Below the pieces are notes generated by a model. The model saw nothing but the letters and a program-made list of their open reading frames with translations, was not told where the DNA came from and did no database searches. A program made the position numbers and the translations under genes. Below, in pieces: positions 52,306 through 60,851 of a stretch of DNA of 64,000 bases (positions are counted from its first letter, which is position 1; each line of letters begins with the position of its first letter). This DNA comes from R-RK-3 sp031399085 (GTDB lineage Bacteria; Pseudomonadota; Alphaproteobacteria; Rhizobiales; Rhodomicrobiaceae): NCBI GenBank assembly GCA_031399085.1, contig JANNOQ010000033.1, forward strand, positions 124,001 to 188,000, in the 5' to 3' direction.

Positions 52306-53245
52306 ACGCGCCGGAGAACGTCAGTCCCGGTTCCCGGTCGCGCGCAAGCAGCAAGGGTCCATCGAGATCGACCCAATCAGCGTCCTGCGCCAGAATGAGG
52401 GCCGGGGCCATGGCAAGCGATGTTGAAACCATGCAGCCGACCATGATCTTAAGGCCGAGGGCGCGCGCGCGATCCGCCATGATGAGCGCTTCTGTCAACC
52501 CGCCGGTCTTGTCGAGCTTGATGTTCACGGCGTCATAGCGGCCAACGAGATCGGCGAGATCAGCGCCCGTATGGACAGACTCATCGGCGCAAACGGGCAC
52601 CGGCCGGACGATCTCGACAAGGATCGCGTCCTCACCGGCGGGCAAGGGCTGCTCCACCAATTCGACGCCGTTCTCGGCACAGGCGGCCAGCAGCTCGACC
52701 ACCATTTCCGGACGCCAGCCCTCATTGGCATCGGCGATCAGCCGCGCGTCCGGACGTGCGGCGCGAACAGCGCGCAGTCGCCCGGCGTCGCCCTCGCCGC
52801 CGAGTTTCAGCTTCAAAAGTGGAAAATCTTTTGCCGCTCGCGCCTTCGCGGCCATCTCATCCGCCAGCGCTAGACTAATGGTAAATGCCGTCAGAACCTG
52901 CTTGATTTCCGAGCGACCCGCGAGCGACGATGCGCTCATGCCACCAGCCTTCGCCTCATAATCCCACAAGGCGCAATCCAGCGCGTTCCGAGCCGCGCCC
53001 GGCGGCATGGCCGCGGCGAGCAAGGCGCGGTCTTCGACATGCGCCGCCTGAATTTGCGCAAGCGTGTGCTCAGGCGTCTCAGCGTAGCGAGCGTAGGGGA
53101 CGCACTCGCCCCGCCCCCTGACCCTGCCGTCGCTCACCTCGGCGATCACGACGACCGCTTCGCGTTTCGCGCCCCGCGCAATGGTAAAACTGCCCGCAAT
53201 CGGCCATATTTCGGTGCGTGCCGATACGGTTAAGCGATCGGACAT
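52271..53245 (-). CDS. Dipeptide epimerase (enolase superfamily, L-Ala-D/L-Glu type)
   Basis: A 324-residue enolase-superfamily enzyme. The catalytic lysines lie in LLKLKLGG (KxK) and NIKLDKTGG, the metal ligands in LIADANEGW, ELVEQPL and VCADESVH. These are the hallmarks of muconate-lactonizing-like enzymes and in particular of Ala-Glu epimerases that process murein peptides. The substrate assignment is inferred from similarity to YcjG. The ATG at 53245 is used instead of the TTG at 53251. Confidence 0.86.
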   Translation of the reverse strand: MSDRLTVSARTEIWPIAGSFTIARGAKREAVVVIAEVSDGRVRGRGECVPYARYAETPEHTLAQIQAAHVEDRALLAAAMPPGAARNALDCALWDYEAKAGGMSASSLAGRSEIKQVLTAFTISLALADEMAAKARAAKDFPLLKLKLGGEGDAGRLRAVRAARPDARLIADANEGWRPEMVVELLAACAENGVELVEQPLPAGEDAILVEIVRPVPVCADESVHTGADLADLVGRYDAVNIKLDKTGGLTEALIMADRARALGLKIMVGCMVSTSLAMAPALILAQDADWVDLDGPLLLARDREPGLTFSGAFILPPPTALWG

Positions 53246-53313
53246 CACCAAAGCTCCCTACTTCGCTGCGACCCGCTCTTATTTTTGGTAAGGCTGTCGC
53301 ATGTTCAATCACC

Positions 53314-53333
53314 GCAAGCGGTACGCCGCTTGC
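53314..53333. repeat. Short inverted repeat before the CDGSH gene
   Basis: GCAAGCGG at 53314-53321 pairs with CCGCTTGC at 53326-53333 around TACG. It lies about 80 bp upstream of the CDGSH gene and could be an operator or an RNA stem. Confidence 0.45.
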
Positions 53334-53412
53334 ATCGCATCCATGCGCCGAGCTAAAGCGTGTCTCCAGCTTATACATGCCTGTATCGGTTCTAGCACAG
53401 GAGAGATAGATC

Positions 53413-53652
53413 ATGGCCGACCCTGTCGCCGCGCAATTAAGCCCGTTTCTCGTCGAACTGGTCGAAGGCCGCACTTACTTCTGGTGCCGCTGCGGATTTT
53501 CGACCCGCCAACCTTTCTGCGACGGCTCGCATAAGGAGAGCGGGTTCGAGCCGCTCGCATTTACCGCTCCTCGCACGGAGGCGGTCATTCTTTGCGGCTG
53601 CAAACAGACGGGCGACGCGCCCTACTGCGACGGCTCGCATAACGTGCTGTAA
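53413..53652 (+). CDS. Double CDGSH iron-sulfur protein
   Basis: A 79-residue protein made of two CDGSH motifs. The first reads CRCGFSTRQPFCDGSH and the second CGCKQTGDAPYCDGSH. Each supplies three Cys and one His to a redox-active [2Fe-2S] cluster, as in mitoNEET-like proteins, though here both are in one short chain. Bacterial examples are soluble and are proposed to carry iron-sulfur or redox signals. GGAGAG precedes the ATG. Confidence 0.93.
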   Translation: MADPVAAQLSPFLVELVEGRTYFWCRCGFSTRQPFCDGSHKESGFEPLAFTAPRTEAVILCGCKQTGDAPYCDGSHNVL

Positions 53653-54060
53653 AACCGCCGCGATGCGCCCTGCCGCGCCCGCATCAAACCAGCCAGCACG
53701 CCCGCGCATTTGAACAGCTGCTTTCGGCCAGCAAGCGCGTTTCTTTTGAAACGCCGCAGCCCAAAGACCGCAAGCAAGGGCGACATGAGCATGTGCATAA
53801 GGCCGCCCGCCAGCCGCAGCAGAATTCGCGGCACAAGCGCAATGGACAGCCACGTATTGCCGTAAAGCTTGCGCTTGATGTAGATCTCGTTCGCGCCCGT
53901 TCGGAATGCCGTCGCATCTGCCTGGCAAAGCTGAGGCGCTCGGCCGGGATTACTCTGTCACGACCGGTTCCGCCGAATAGATGATCAACGCGGCCTTCCA
54001 GCGCGCGCGGAGGAAAAATTTCAATATACCTGTTGCGAGCATAATGCCGGTGCACTCTTC
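53622..54060 (-). pseudogene. Decayed family 2 glycosyltransferase (C-terminal remnant, frameshifted)
   Basis: On the minus strand three adjacent frames join into one continuous protein-like string. Frame 1 (about 54024-53954) reads FFLRARWKAALIIYSAEPVV and stops at 53951. Frame 2 then continues with AERLSFARQ. Frame 3 (from about 53920 down to 53646) continues FRTGANEIYIKRKLYG, then LLRLAGGLMHMLMSPLLAV. Together these look like the C-terminal third of a membrane-associated GT2 enzyme. At least two frameshifts and no start are visible, and the N-terminal GT-A part is missing. The 3' end overlaps the CDGSH gene by about 30 nt. Confidence 0.5.
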
Positions 54061-54135
54061 TAGAGCGGCTATTCACACGCACGACAGAAATTTCGTTTAT
54101 CCACAAGGCCGAGCGCTTGCGAGCGGCGGGACTCG

Positions 54136-57100
54136 ATGGCCTCCCGCAAACCATCATTTGCCTTGCCGCCAATGGCGCTCTCCGACAGTGTGACGGCTTT
54201 CGCGAAGGCGGAAGCAGAAGCCGGGGACGGGACAATGAACGAATTGAATGTCGCCGCGATTTCCGAGCAAGTGCAAAAGGCCGTCGCGGCGGAAGGGCCT
54301 GACGGGCGGCTGGCGGCGGAGTTTACCGCGGCGCTATTCTCGCACGCCGGCAGCGGCGGCGATTTCTATCCGCCGGACAAACTCGCGCGGCTGGCGGTCA
54401 ACGCCTACGCCTTTCTTAAGGCGCGTCCGGACAAGGCGCATAAGCTGCGGGCCTACGATTTCGACAATGACGCGGTGCTTGGCCCGGTAACGGTCATCGA
54501 GGCGGTCAATGACGACATGCCCTTCCTGCTGTCGTCATTGTTGGCGGAAATCATCGACCGGGGCCTGACGGTGCATTTCGTCGCCCATCCGATCTTCACG
54601 GTCGAGCGCGATGGCCACGGCGTCCTCACTCAGCTCTCCGCCGCAAATGGAGCCGACGGCGCGGGGCACGTCGAAAGCTTCCTCCATGTGGAAATCGACC
54701 CCATTGGCAATGAGGCCGAACTTGCCGATTTGCTGCGCCGGCTCGACGAAATCCTGGCGGAGGTTCGCATCGTTGTCGCCGATCGAACCGCGATGGTTGC
54801 GCGCCTGCAACGGACCATCGACGCCTATGGCGCCTCGCCACCCCCCATCGCCGTGGATGAACTCACTGAGTCCTTACAGTTCCTGCGCTGGCTCGCCGAC
54901 GGTCACTTCATCTTTCTGGGCTTGCGCGAATACGACTTCTCGATGACCGCCGACGGGCCGCATTTGGAGATCAAGCCCAACAGCGGCAGGGGACTCTTGC
55001 GCAACCCCGCCATGCACGTCCTGCGCCGCACCGGCAGCGCCACCGAGATGAGCCCAATAGCGCGCGAGCTGTTCAGCGCGCCGGCTTTGCTGCTGATCGC
55101 GAAGGGCAATTTTCTGTCGCCGGTGCAGCGCCGCGTGCATGTCGACTCGATCGGCATCAAACTCTATTCCGAAGACGGCGTGCTGACCGGCGAATTGCGC
55201 CTCGTCGGCCTGTTCTCCGCCTCGGCCTATAATGAGTCGCTGGGTCACGTGCCGTTTCTTCGCCATAAGGTGGAGCAGGTCTTCCGACGTCTGGGCAACG
55301 GCCCGAACAGCTATTCGGGCCGGGTGCTGACCAACATTTTAGAGACCTTCCCGCGCGACGAGCTGTTCCAGATCTCGGTCGACCAGCTGGCCGAAATGTC
55401 CGACGCCATCCTGCGGCTGGAATTGATGCCGCAAACACGGGTCTTCGTTCGCCGCGACGAATTCGGGCGGTTCGCTTCGGTACTGATCTATGTCTTGCGC
55501 GAGCGGTTCACGACCGGGGTGCGTCAGAAGATCGTCGCGTTGCTCGAAAACGAGTTTGATGCGCGGATGACGGAATTCACGCCGGTTTTCACAGTCGGGC
55601 CGCTGGTGCGGCTGCATGTCGTCGTCTGGAGGGATCAGGGCACGGTCGCCGATGTCTCCCCCGCGCATCTCGAAGCCGAGGTCGAAAAATTCGTGCGCAC
55701 CTGGCAGGACCAGCTGCGCGACCTCATTCAGAACCACTACGGCCGGAGCAAGAACGGCGTTCTCGGCCGCTACGGCGAGGCTTTCTCGCCAGGTTATGCC
55801 GACGCCAATCCGCCGGCGCGGGCGCTGGAGGACATCGCCCGCATCGAGACGCTGTCGCCCGAGTTGCCTGTCGGCATCAATTTTTTCCGCAAGGCCGGAT
55901 CGCCAAAGCATGAGCTGCAGGTCAGTCTGTACCAGCTTGATGAGCCGATTTCGCTCAGCAAGCGGGTGCCGATCCTTGAAAATCTTGGCTTCTCCGTGAT
56001 TGCCGAGCAGACCTTCGAAATCTCGACGCGCCCAGCCGGCAAGCCCGTCACGGTCTTCCTACACGAGCTGCTCTTGGAAACCGCCAGCGGCCTGCCCATC
56101 GACCTGGAGGCGCACCGGGGACGCATGGAAGCATGTTTCCTTGCCATCTGGCGCGGCGACGCCGGCAACGACCTGTTCAATCGGCTTATCGTCGAGGCTG
56201 GCCTGAACTGGCGCGAGGCGGCGTTGATGCGCGGCTATAGCTCCTATCTTCGCCAGATCGGCGCGCCGTTCGGCCAGGTCTATCTCTCGCAAACCGTCGC
56301 CCAGCACGGCGGCATCGTGCGAGACCTCGTGCGGCTCTTTCACATGCTTTTCGATCCGGCAAGCGGCGATCCCGCCGATGAGCGCCGCGCCGCTTCGCAA
56401 GCGATCGTCGCCAGCATCGAAGGCGCGTTGGAAAATGTTTCCAGCCTTGACGAGGACCGGATGCTGCGCCGCATCCTCAACCTCATCCAGTCGACAATCC
56501 GCACCAATTTTTACAGCACGCCCACCGAGCTTGCGGGCGGCGCGTCGATCGCGCTGAAGATCAAGAGCCAGACCGTCGACGCCATGCCCGCGCCGAAACC
56601 TTTCGCGGAGATCTTCGTCACCTGCCCGCGCTTTGAGGGTGTGCATTTGCGCGGCGGCCCAATCGCGCGCGGTGGCCTGCGCTGGTCCGACCGGCCGCAG
56701 GATTTCCGTACCGAAGTGCTGGGGCTCGCCAAGGCGCAGCAGGTCAAGAACGCGATCATCGTGCCGCAAGGCGCCAAAGGCGGCTTTGTGCCGCGCACCA
56801 TCGCCAAGGACGCCAGCCGCGACGAAATGATGACGGAGGGCATCGCTTGTTACCGCTCCTTCGTCGCCAATCTTTTGTCCCTGACCGACAATCTGAAGGA
56901 CGGCGCGATCGTGCCGCCCGCCGAGATCGTCCGGCTCGACGGCGACGATCCCTATCTGGTGGTCGCCGCCGACAAGGGGACCGCGACATTCTCCGACATC
57001 GCCAATGCGCTCGCGGTGGAGCGCGACTTCTGGCTGGGCGACGCCTTCGCCTCGGGAGGCTCGGTCGGCTATGACCACAAGAAGATGGGCATCACCGCGC

Positions 57101-59055
57101 GCGGCGCTTGGGAGACGGTGAAGCGGCATTTCCGCGAGATGAACATCGACATTCAGCGCACGCCTTTCCGCGTCATCGGCGTCGGCGACATGTCGGGCGA
57201 CGTGTTCGGCAACGGGATGCTGCTCTCGCGCCAGATCCAACTCGTCGCCGCGTTCGACCATCGCGATATCTTCATCGATCCCGCGCCCGATACGGAAGCG
57301 AGTTGGGCAGAACGCAAGCGCCTGTTCGAACTGCCGCGTTCGAGCTGGCAGGATTATAACCGCGCGCTGATCGCGGAAGGCGGCGGCGTGTTCAGCCGCG
57401 CGGCAAAAAGCATTCCCCTCTCAGCCAAGATGCAGCAGCTTTTAGGCACGGCGGTGAAAGCGGCCGCGCCTGCCGAGATCATCCGGCTGCTGCTGAAAGC
57501 CCCGGCGGACCTCTTGTGGTTCGGCGGCATCGGCACCTATATCCGTTCGTCCGTCGAGACAGATGAGGCCGTCAACGACCGCGCCAATGACGCTGTGCGC
57601 GTCACCGCCCTGGAAGTCGCGGCCAAGGTGATCGGGGAAGGCGCCAATCTCGGCGTCACCCAGCGCGGGCGCATCGAATTCGCGCTGCATGGCGGCCGGA
57701 TCAATACCGACGCCATCGACAATTCCGCCGGCGTGAACACCTCCGACGTGGAGGTGAATATCAAGATCGCGCTAGCGGCGGCGCTGCGCAATGGACGCAT
57801 CTCAATGGAGGAGCGCAACCGCATTCTCGCTGAGATGACCGAAGATGTTGGTCATGCCGTGCTCCGCAACAACTATCTGCAATCGCTGGCCATCAGCCTT
57901 GGGGAGACGCGCGGCCTGGCCGATCTCGGCTTCCAGACCCGGCTCATGCACGCGCTTGAGGCGACGGAACTTTTGGACCGAGCCATCGAGCAACTGCCGT
58001 CCGACGCCGAACTCGCCGAGCGCCGCCAGAAACGGCAACCGCTGACGCGGCCGGAACTCGCGGTGCTGCTCGCCTATTCCAAGATCGCGCTCTATTTCGA
58101 ATTGATCCACTCGCCGGTGGTGGACGACCCGTATCTGAGCCGCGTGCTCGCCGACTATTTCCCGGCCCCGATGCGCGAACGCTTCGGACAAGAAATCGAG
58201 ACGCACGCGCTGCGCCGGGAGATCATCGCGACCATGCTGGCGAATGGGGCCATCAATCGCGGCGGTTCGACCTTTATCGTGCGGCTCAAGGAGGAGACCG
58301 GCCGCGACGCGCAGGACATTGCCTACGCCTTCGCCGCCGCGATCGGCGTGTTCGGTCTCACCGATTTCTATCGCGTCATCGACGCCCTCGACGGCAAGAT
58401 CGATGGCAGGCGCCAACTTTCGCTCTATACGCTGGTTCAGGACGCGCTGCGCCGCCAGACGGCATGGTTCCTGCGGCATGGCGGCTTTCAGGACGGACTG
58501 TCCTCGCTTATCGAACATTATCGGCAGGGCATGGGGCGGCTGAGCGGGGCGATTGAAAGCATTTTCGATGCGCAACTGATCGCGCGGCTCGAGGACGCGC
58601 AGACGCGCCTCGCCGCCGAGGACATCCCGGGAGATCTGGCGAGGCGTTTTGCGCTTCTAAACGCGCTTTCCGCCGGTCCGGACATCATCGCCCTGGCGAC
58701 CAAGCTCAATCGGCCGGAGCTGGAGGTCGCCCGCGTCTATTTTCAGGCGAGCAGCCATTTCCGCGTCGATGAAATGCGCACGGCGAGCGAGCAGCTCGGG
58801 CAGACGGATTATTACAGCCGGCTCGCGGTCAACAGTACGCTGGAGGCGGTATCGTCCGCGCAACGCTCGATCGTCGAGAAGATCTATGGTTTCGCCGGTG
58901 ATGGCGAGCCCGATTTCGCGGCCTGGCTGGCGCAAAATCGCGCTGCGGCGGAGCGCGCCCGCAAAAGCCTTGACGAAATTCTCAGAGGCAGCGAGCTTAC
59001 GCTCGCCAAGCTAACCGTAGCCGTCGCGCATGTCCGGGAGCTGGCCGAGCATTAG
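54136..59055 (+). CDS. NAD-specific glutamate dehydrogenase, large bacterial type
   Basis: A 1639-residue enzyme of the 180-kDa NAD-GDH class (PF05088). It oxidises glutamate to 2-oxoglutarate and ammonium in the cytoplasm. A long N-terminal regulatory part (about residues 1-700, with ACT-like features) precedes the catalytic core. Core motifs are RGGLRWSDRPQDFRTEVL and QVKNAIIVPQGAKGGFV near residues 845-880, the ASGGSVGYDHKKMGITARGA stretch, and VIGEGANLGVTQRGRIE. Length and motif order fit a complete enzyme. It could recover nitrogen from glutamate formed by the methylamine pathway. The start ATG at 54136 is provisional; a downstream ATG at 54235 has GGGACGGGA before it. Confidence 0.95.
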   Translation: MASRKPSFALPPMALSDSVTAFAKAEAEAGDGTMNELNVAAISEQVQKAVAAEGPDGRLAAEFTAALFSHAGSGGDFYPPDKLARLAVNAYAFLKARPDKAHKLRAYDFDNDAVLGPVTVIEAVNDDMPFLLSSLLAEIIDRGLTVHFVAHPIFTVERDGHGVLTQLSAANGADGAGHVESFLHVEIDPIGNEAELADLLRRLDEILAEVRIVVADRTAMVARLQRTIDAYGASPPPIAVDELTESLQFLRWLADGHFIFLGLREYDFSMTADGPHLEIKPNSGRGLLRNPAMHVLRRTGSATEMSPIARELFSAPALLLIAKGNFLSPVQRRVHVDSIGIKLYSEDGVLTGELRLVGLFSASAYNESLGHVPFLRHKVEQVFRRLGNGPNSYSGRVLTNILETFPRDELFQISVDQLAEMSDAILRLELMPQTRVFVRRDEFGRFASVLIYVLRERFTTGVRQKIVALLENEFDARMTEFTPVFTVGPLVRLHVVVWRDQGTVADVSPAHLEAEVEKFVRTWQDQLRDLIQNHYGRSKNGVLGRYGEAFSPGYADANPPARALEDIARIETLSPELPVGINFFRKAGSPKHELQVSLYQLDEPISLSKRVPILENLGFSVIAEQTFEISTRPAGKPVTVFLHELLLETASGLPIDLEAHRGRMEACFLAIWRGDAGNDLFNRLIVEAGLNWREAALMRGYSSYLRQIGAPFGQVYLSQTVAQHGGIVRDLVRLFHMLFDPASGDPADERRAASQAIVASIEGALENVSSLDEDRMLRRILNLIQSTIRTNFYSTPTELAGGASIALKIKSQTVDAMPAPKPFAEIFVTCPRFEGVHLRGGPIARGGLRWSDRPQDFRTEVLGLAKAQQVKNAIIVPQGAKGGFVPRTIAKDASRDEMMTEGIACYRSFVANLLSLTDNLKDGAIVPPAEIVRLDGDDPYLVVAADKGTATFSDIANALAVERDFWLGDAFASGGSVGYDHKKMGITARGAWETVKRHFREMNIDIQRTPFRVIGVGDMSGDVFGNGMLLSRQIQLVAAFDHRDIFIDPAPDTEASWAERKRLFELPRSSWQDYNRALIAEGGGVFSRAAKSIPLSAKMQQLLGTAVKAAAPAEIIRLLLKAPADLLWFGGIGTYIRSSVETDEAVNDRANDAVRVTALEVAAKVIGEGANLGVTQRGRIEFALHGGRINTDAIDNSAGVNTSDVEVNIKIALAAALRNGRISMEERNRILAEMTEDVGHAVLRNNYLQSLAISLGETRGLADLGFQTRLMHALEATELLDRAIEQLPSDAELAERRQKRQPLTRPELAVLLAYSKIALYFELIHSPVVDDPYLSRVLADYFPAPMRERFGQEIETHALRREIIATMLANGAINRGGSTFIVRLKEETGRDAQDIAYAFAAAIGVFGLTDFYRVIDALDGKIDGRRQLSLYTLVQDALRRQTAWFLRHGGFQDGLSSLIEHYRQGMGRLSGAIESIFDAQLIARLEDAQTRLAAEDIPGDLARRFALLNALSAGPDIIALATKLNRPELEVARVYFQASSHFRVDEMRTASEQLGQTDYYSRLAVNSTLEAVSSAQRSIVEKIYGFAGDGEPDFAAWLAQNRAAAERARKSLDEILRGSELTLAKLTVAVAHVRELAEH

Positions 59056-59103
59056 ATCACGATGATTTTGGATTGGATCAATCCAAAATCATGAACAGTG
59101 ATC
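59055..59103. repeat. Palindromic repeat after the glutamate dehydrogenase gene
   Basis: ATGATTTTGGATTG at 59062-59075 is the perfect inverse of CAATCCAAAATCAT at 59079-59092 around GAT. GATCAC and GTGATC flank it at 59055-59060 and 59098-59103. It may act as a terminator, though it lacks a T tail. Confidence 0.7.
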
Positions 59104-59116
59104 TATGTCATTAGAT

Positions 59117-59170
59117 TAGAGCGGGCTGGCGAGCGGAAAATCGGTTCCCACTTTTCCTCATCCCGCTCTA
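59117..59170. repeat. Palindromic intergenic repeat, family B
   Basis: TAGAGCGGG at 59117-59125 is the inverse of CCCGCTCTA at 59162-59170, and GGAAAA/TTTTCC form an inner pair. From memory, elements with AGAGCGGG ends occur repeatedly in intergenic regions of several Hyphomicrobiales. Confidence 0.7.
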
Positions 59171-59194
59171 GGTTCAGCGTCGGGACTAGCACCA

Positions 59195-60589
59195 ATGACG
59201 ACGACCGCAGCCGGTGAATACGCCTCCGCACGGAAATCCGCCGGGCCCCTGGCGGTCACGTCCTGGATGTTCTTCGACTGGGCAGCGCAGCCCTTTTACA
59301 CGCTCGTCACGACCTTTCTGTTCGCGCCCTATTTCAGCGCCTATTTCATCGGCGACGCTGCCAAGGGCACCGCGATCTGGGGCTATACGATGGCGGCGGC
59401 GGCGATTGTCGTCGCTATCGGCAGCCCGATCCTCGGCGCGCTTGCCGATGCGCGCGGGCGGCTAAAGCTATTCATCTTCTGGCTCTCGGTGGGCTTTGTA
59501 TTAAGCCAGTCGGCATTGTGGTTCGCCGTGCCTGGCGCGTCTGAGAATATCTGGATCGTTGTGCTCGCCCTCATCGTCGCGACTGTGACCGGCGAATTCA
59601 GCGCGGTGTTGAACAACTCGCTCATGCCGCGTCTGGTCGGACCGGAGCGGCTTGGACGGCTCAGCGGCGGCGGCTGGGCGCTTGGCTATGCCGGCGGGTT
59701 GGTGAGCCTGATCATCATGGCGGCATTCATCCTTGTCGACACTGGTAGCGGTCGCACCATGCTCGGGCTGGAACCGCTCCTCCCGCTCGACATCCAGAGT
59801 CGCGAGATGGACCGCATCGTCGGCCCCTTTTCGGCACTGTGGTTCATGATCTTCGTGCTGCCGTTCTTCCTGTTCACGCCCGACGCGCCGGCGAACCCCA
59901 ATGCCGAGCGCGTGTCGTTGCGCGGGGCGCTGGCCAGGGTCCGCGAGACTTTGCGCAAAATCCGCGGCTACCGGAATATCGTGCTCTTCTTCCTCGCACG
60001 GATGCTGTTCATCGACGGGCTGCTGGCGATTTTCACTTTCGGCGGCATTTATGCAGCAACTGTCTTCGGCTGGCAGACCATCGTCATCGGCTATTTCGGC
60101 ATCATTCTTTCGATCGCCGCGGGCGTGGGAGCGCTTATCGGCGGCTTTCTCGACGACCGGCTCGGTTCCAAGACCGTCATCATCGGCTCGATCCTCGCGC
60201 TCATGGCCGGTTTGCTGGGCGCAATGTCGATCGACAAGGAGCATGTGCTATTCGTTGTCGAAGTCGCGCCGCGCGTCGAAGGAGCGGGGGCGTTCGCCAG
60301 CACCGGCGAGCTGGCCTATATCGGCTTTTCCATCCTAATCGGCCTCGCCTCCGGGCCGCTGCAATCGGCGAGCCGCAGCCTCCTCGCCCGCATGGCGCCC
60401 GCCGAGCATCTGAGCGAGTTTTTCGGCTTCTTCGCCTTCTCCGGCAAGGTGACGGCCTTCGCCGCTCCGTTGATTATCGGTCTCGTCGCGGCGACGACCG
60501 GCAGCCTACAGATCGCACTGTCGGTCATCATGCTTTTCCTAATGTCTGGGCTGGTGCTGATGAGTTTTGTGAACACGCACCGGACTTAG
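59195..60589 (+). CDS. MFS permease, UMF1/BtlA-like
   Basis: A 464-residue transporter with about 12 helices. FFDWAAQPFYTLVTTFLFAPYF at the start and GGGWALGYAGGLVSL in the fifth helix region are hallmarks of the UMF1 group (Atg22-like). The substrate of bacterial members is unknown; the yeast relative exports amino acids from the vacuole. Two palindromic elements lie directly upstream, so its promoter must lie between or within them. Confidence 0.88.
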   Translation: MTTTAAGEYASARKSAGPLAVTSWMFFDWAAQPFYTLVTTFLFAPYFSAYFIGDAAKGTAIWGYTMAAAAIVVAIGSPILGALADARGRLKLFIFWLSVGFVLSQSALWFAVPGASENIWIVVLALIVATVTGEFSAVLNNSLMPRLVGPERLGRLSGGGWALGYAGGLVSLIIMAAFILVDTGSGRTMLGLEPLLPLDIQSREMDRIVGPFSALWFMIFVLPFFLFTPDAPANPNAERVSLRGALARVRETLRKIRGYRNIVLFFLARMLFIDGLLAIFTFGGIYAATVFGWQTIVIGYFGIILSIAAGVGALIGGFLDDRLGSKTVIIGSILALMAGLLGAMSIDKEHVLFVVEVAPRVEGAGAFASTGELAYIGFSILIGLASGPLQSASRSLLARMAPAEHLSEFFGFFAFSGKVTAFAAPLIIGLVAATTGSLQIALSVIMLFLMSGLVLMSFVNTHRT

Positions 60590-60604
60590 AGCGTTCAATC
60601 TGAA

Positions 60605-60736
60605 TCATAATCCCCCTCACCCTCTCCCCTCGCGGGAGACGGCGGGCGCGCACGCGACCGGGTTAGGAGGGAGCCGCGAAGTGCGGTGCGTCCAAATAAG
60701 CGCCCGGCGCTATAAATGTCCAAGCACAGTCCTTTT
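60605..60736. other. Intergenic stretch with GC-rich repeat-like sequence
   Basis: Between the permease gene and the family A element no gene is visible. AATCCCCCTCACCCTCTCCC at 60607-60626 and GGGTTAGGAGGGAG near 60660 are imperfectly complementary, suggesting another degraded palindromic element. Confidence 0.4.
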
Positions 60737-60817
60737 GTCATTCCCGCGCAGGCGGGAATCAAACCTTTCCAATAGCTTGCGTTATCTTTGGTTGGATCCC
60801 CGCTTTCGCGGGGATGA
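60737..60817. repeat. Palindromic intergenic repeat, family A, second copy
   Basis: GTCATTCCCGCGCAGGCGGG beginning at 60737 is the approximate inverse of CCCCGCTTTCGCGGGGATGA ending near 60816. It is a diverged copy of the element at 15074-15153, with a longer centre. Confidence 0.8.
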
Positions 60818-60851
60818 CAATGGTGCAAGTTGCGAATAAACCAGCCGCAAA

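Noticed and set aside
53684..54235. A 183-residue open frame on the minus strand as a real gene
   Set aside because: Only a short part (AERLSFARQ) looks like protein, and neighbouring frames carry the rest of the same family, so it is better read as a pseudogene.
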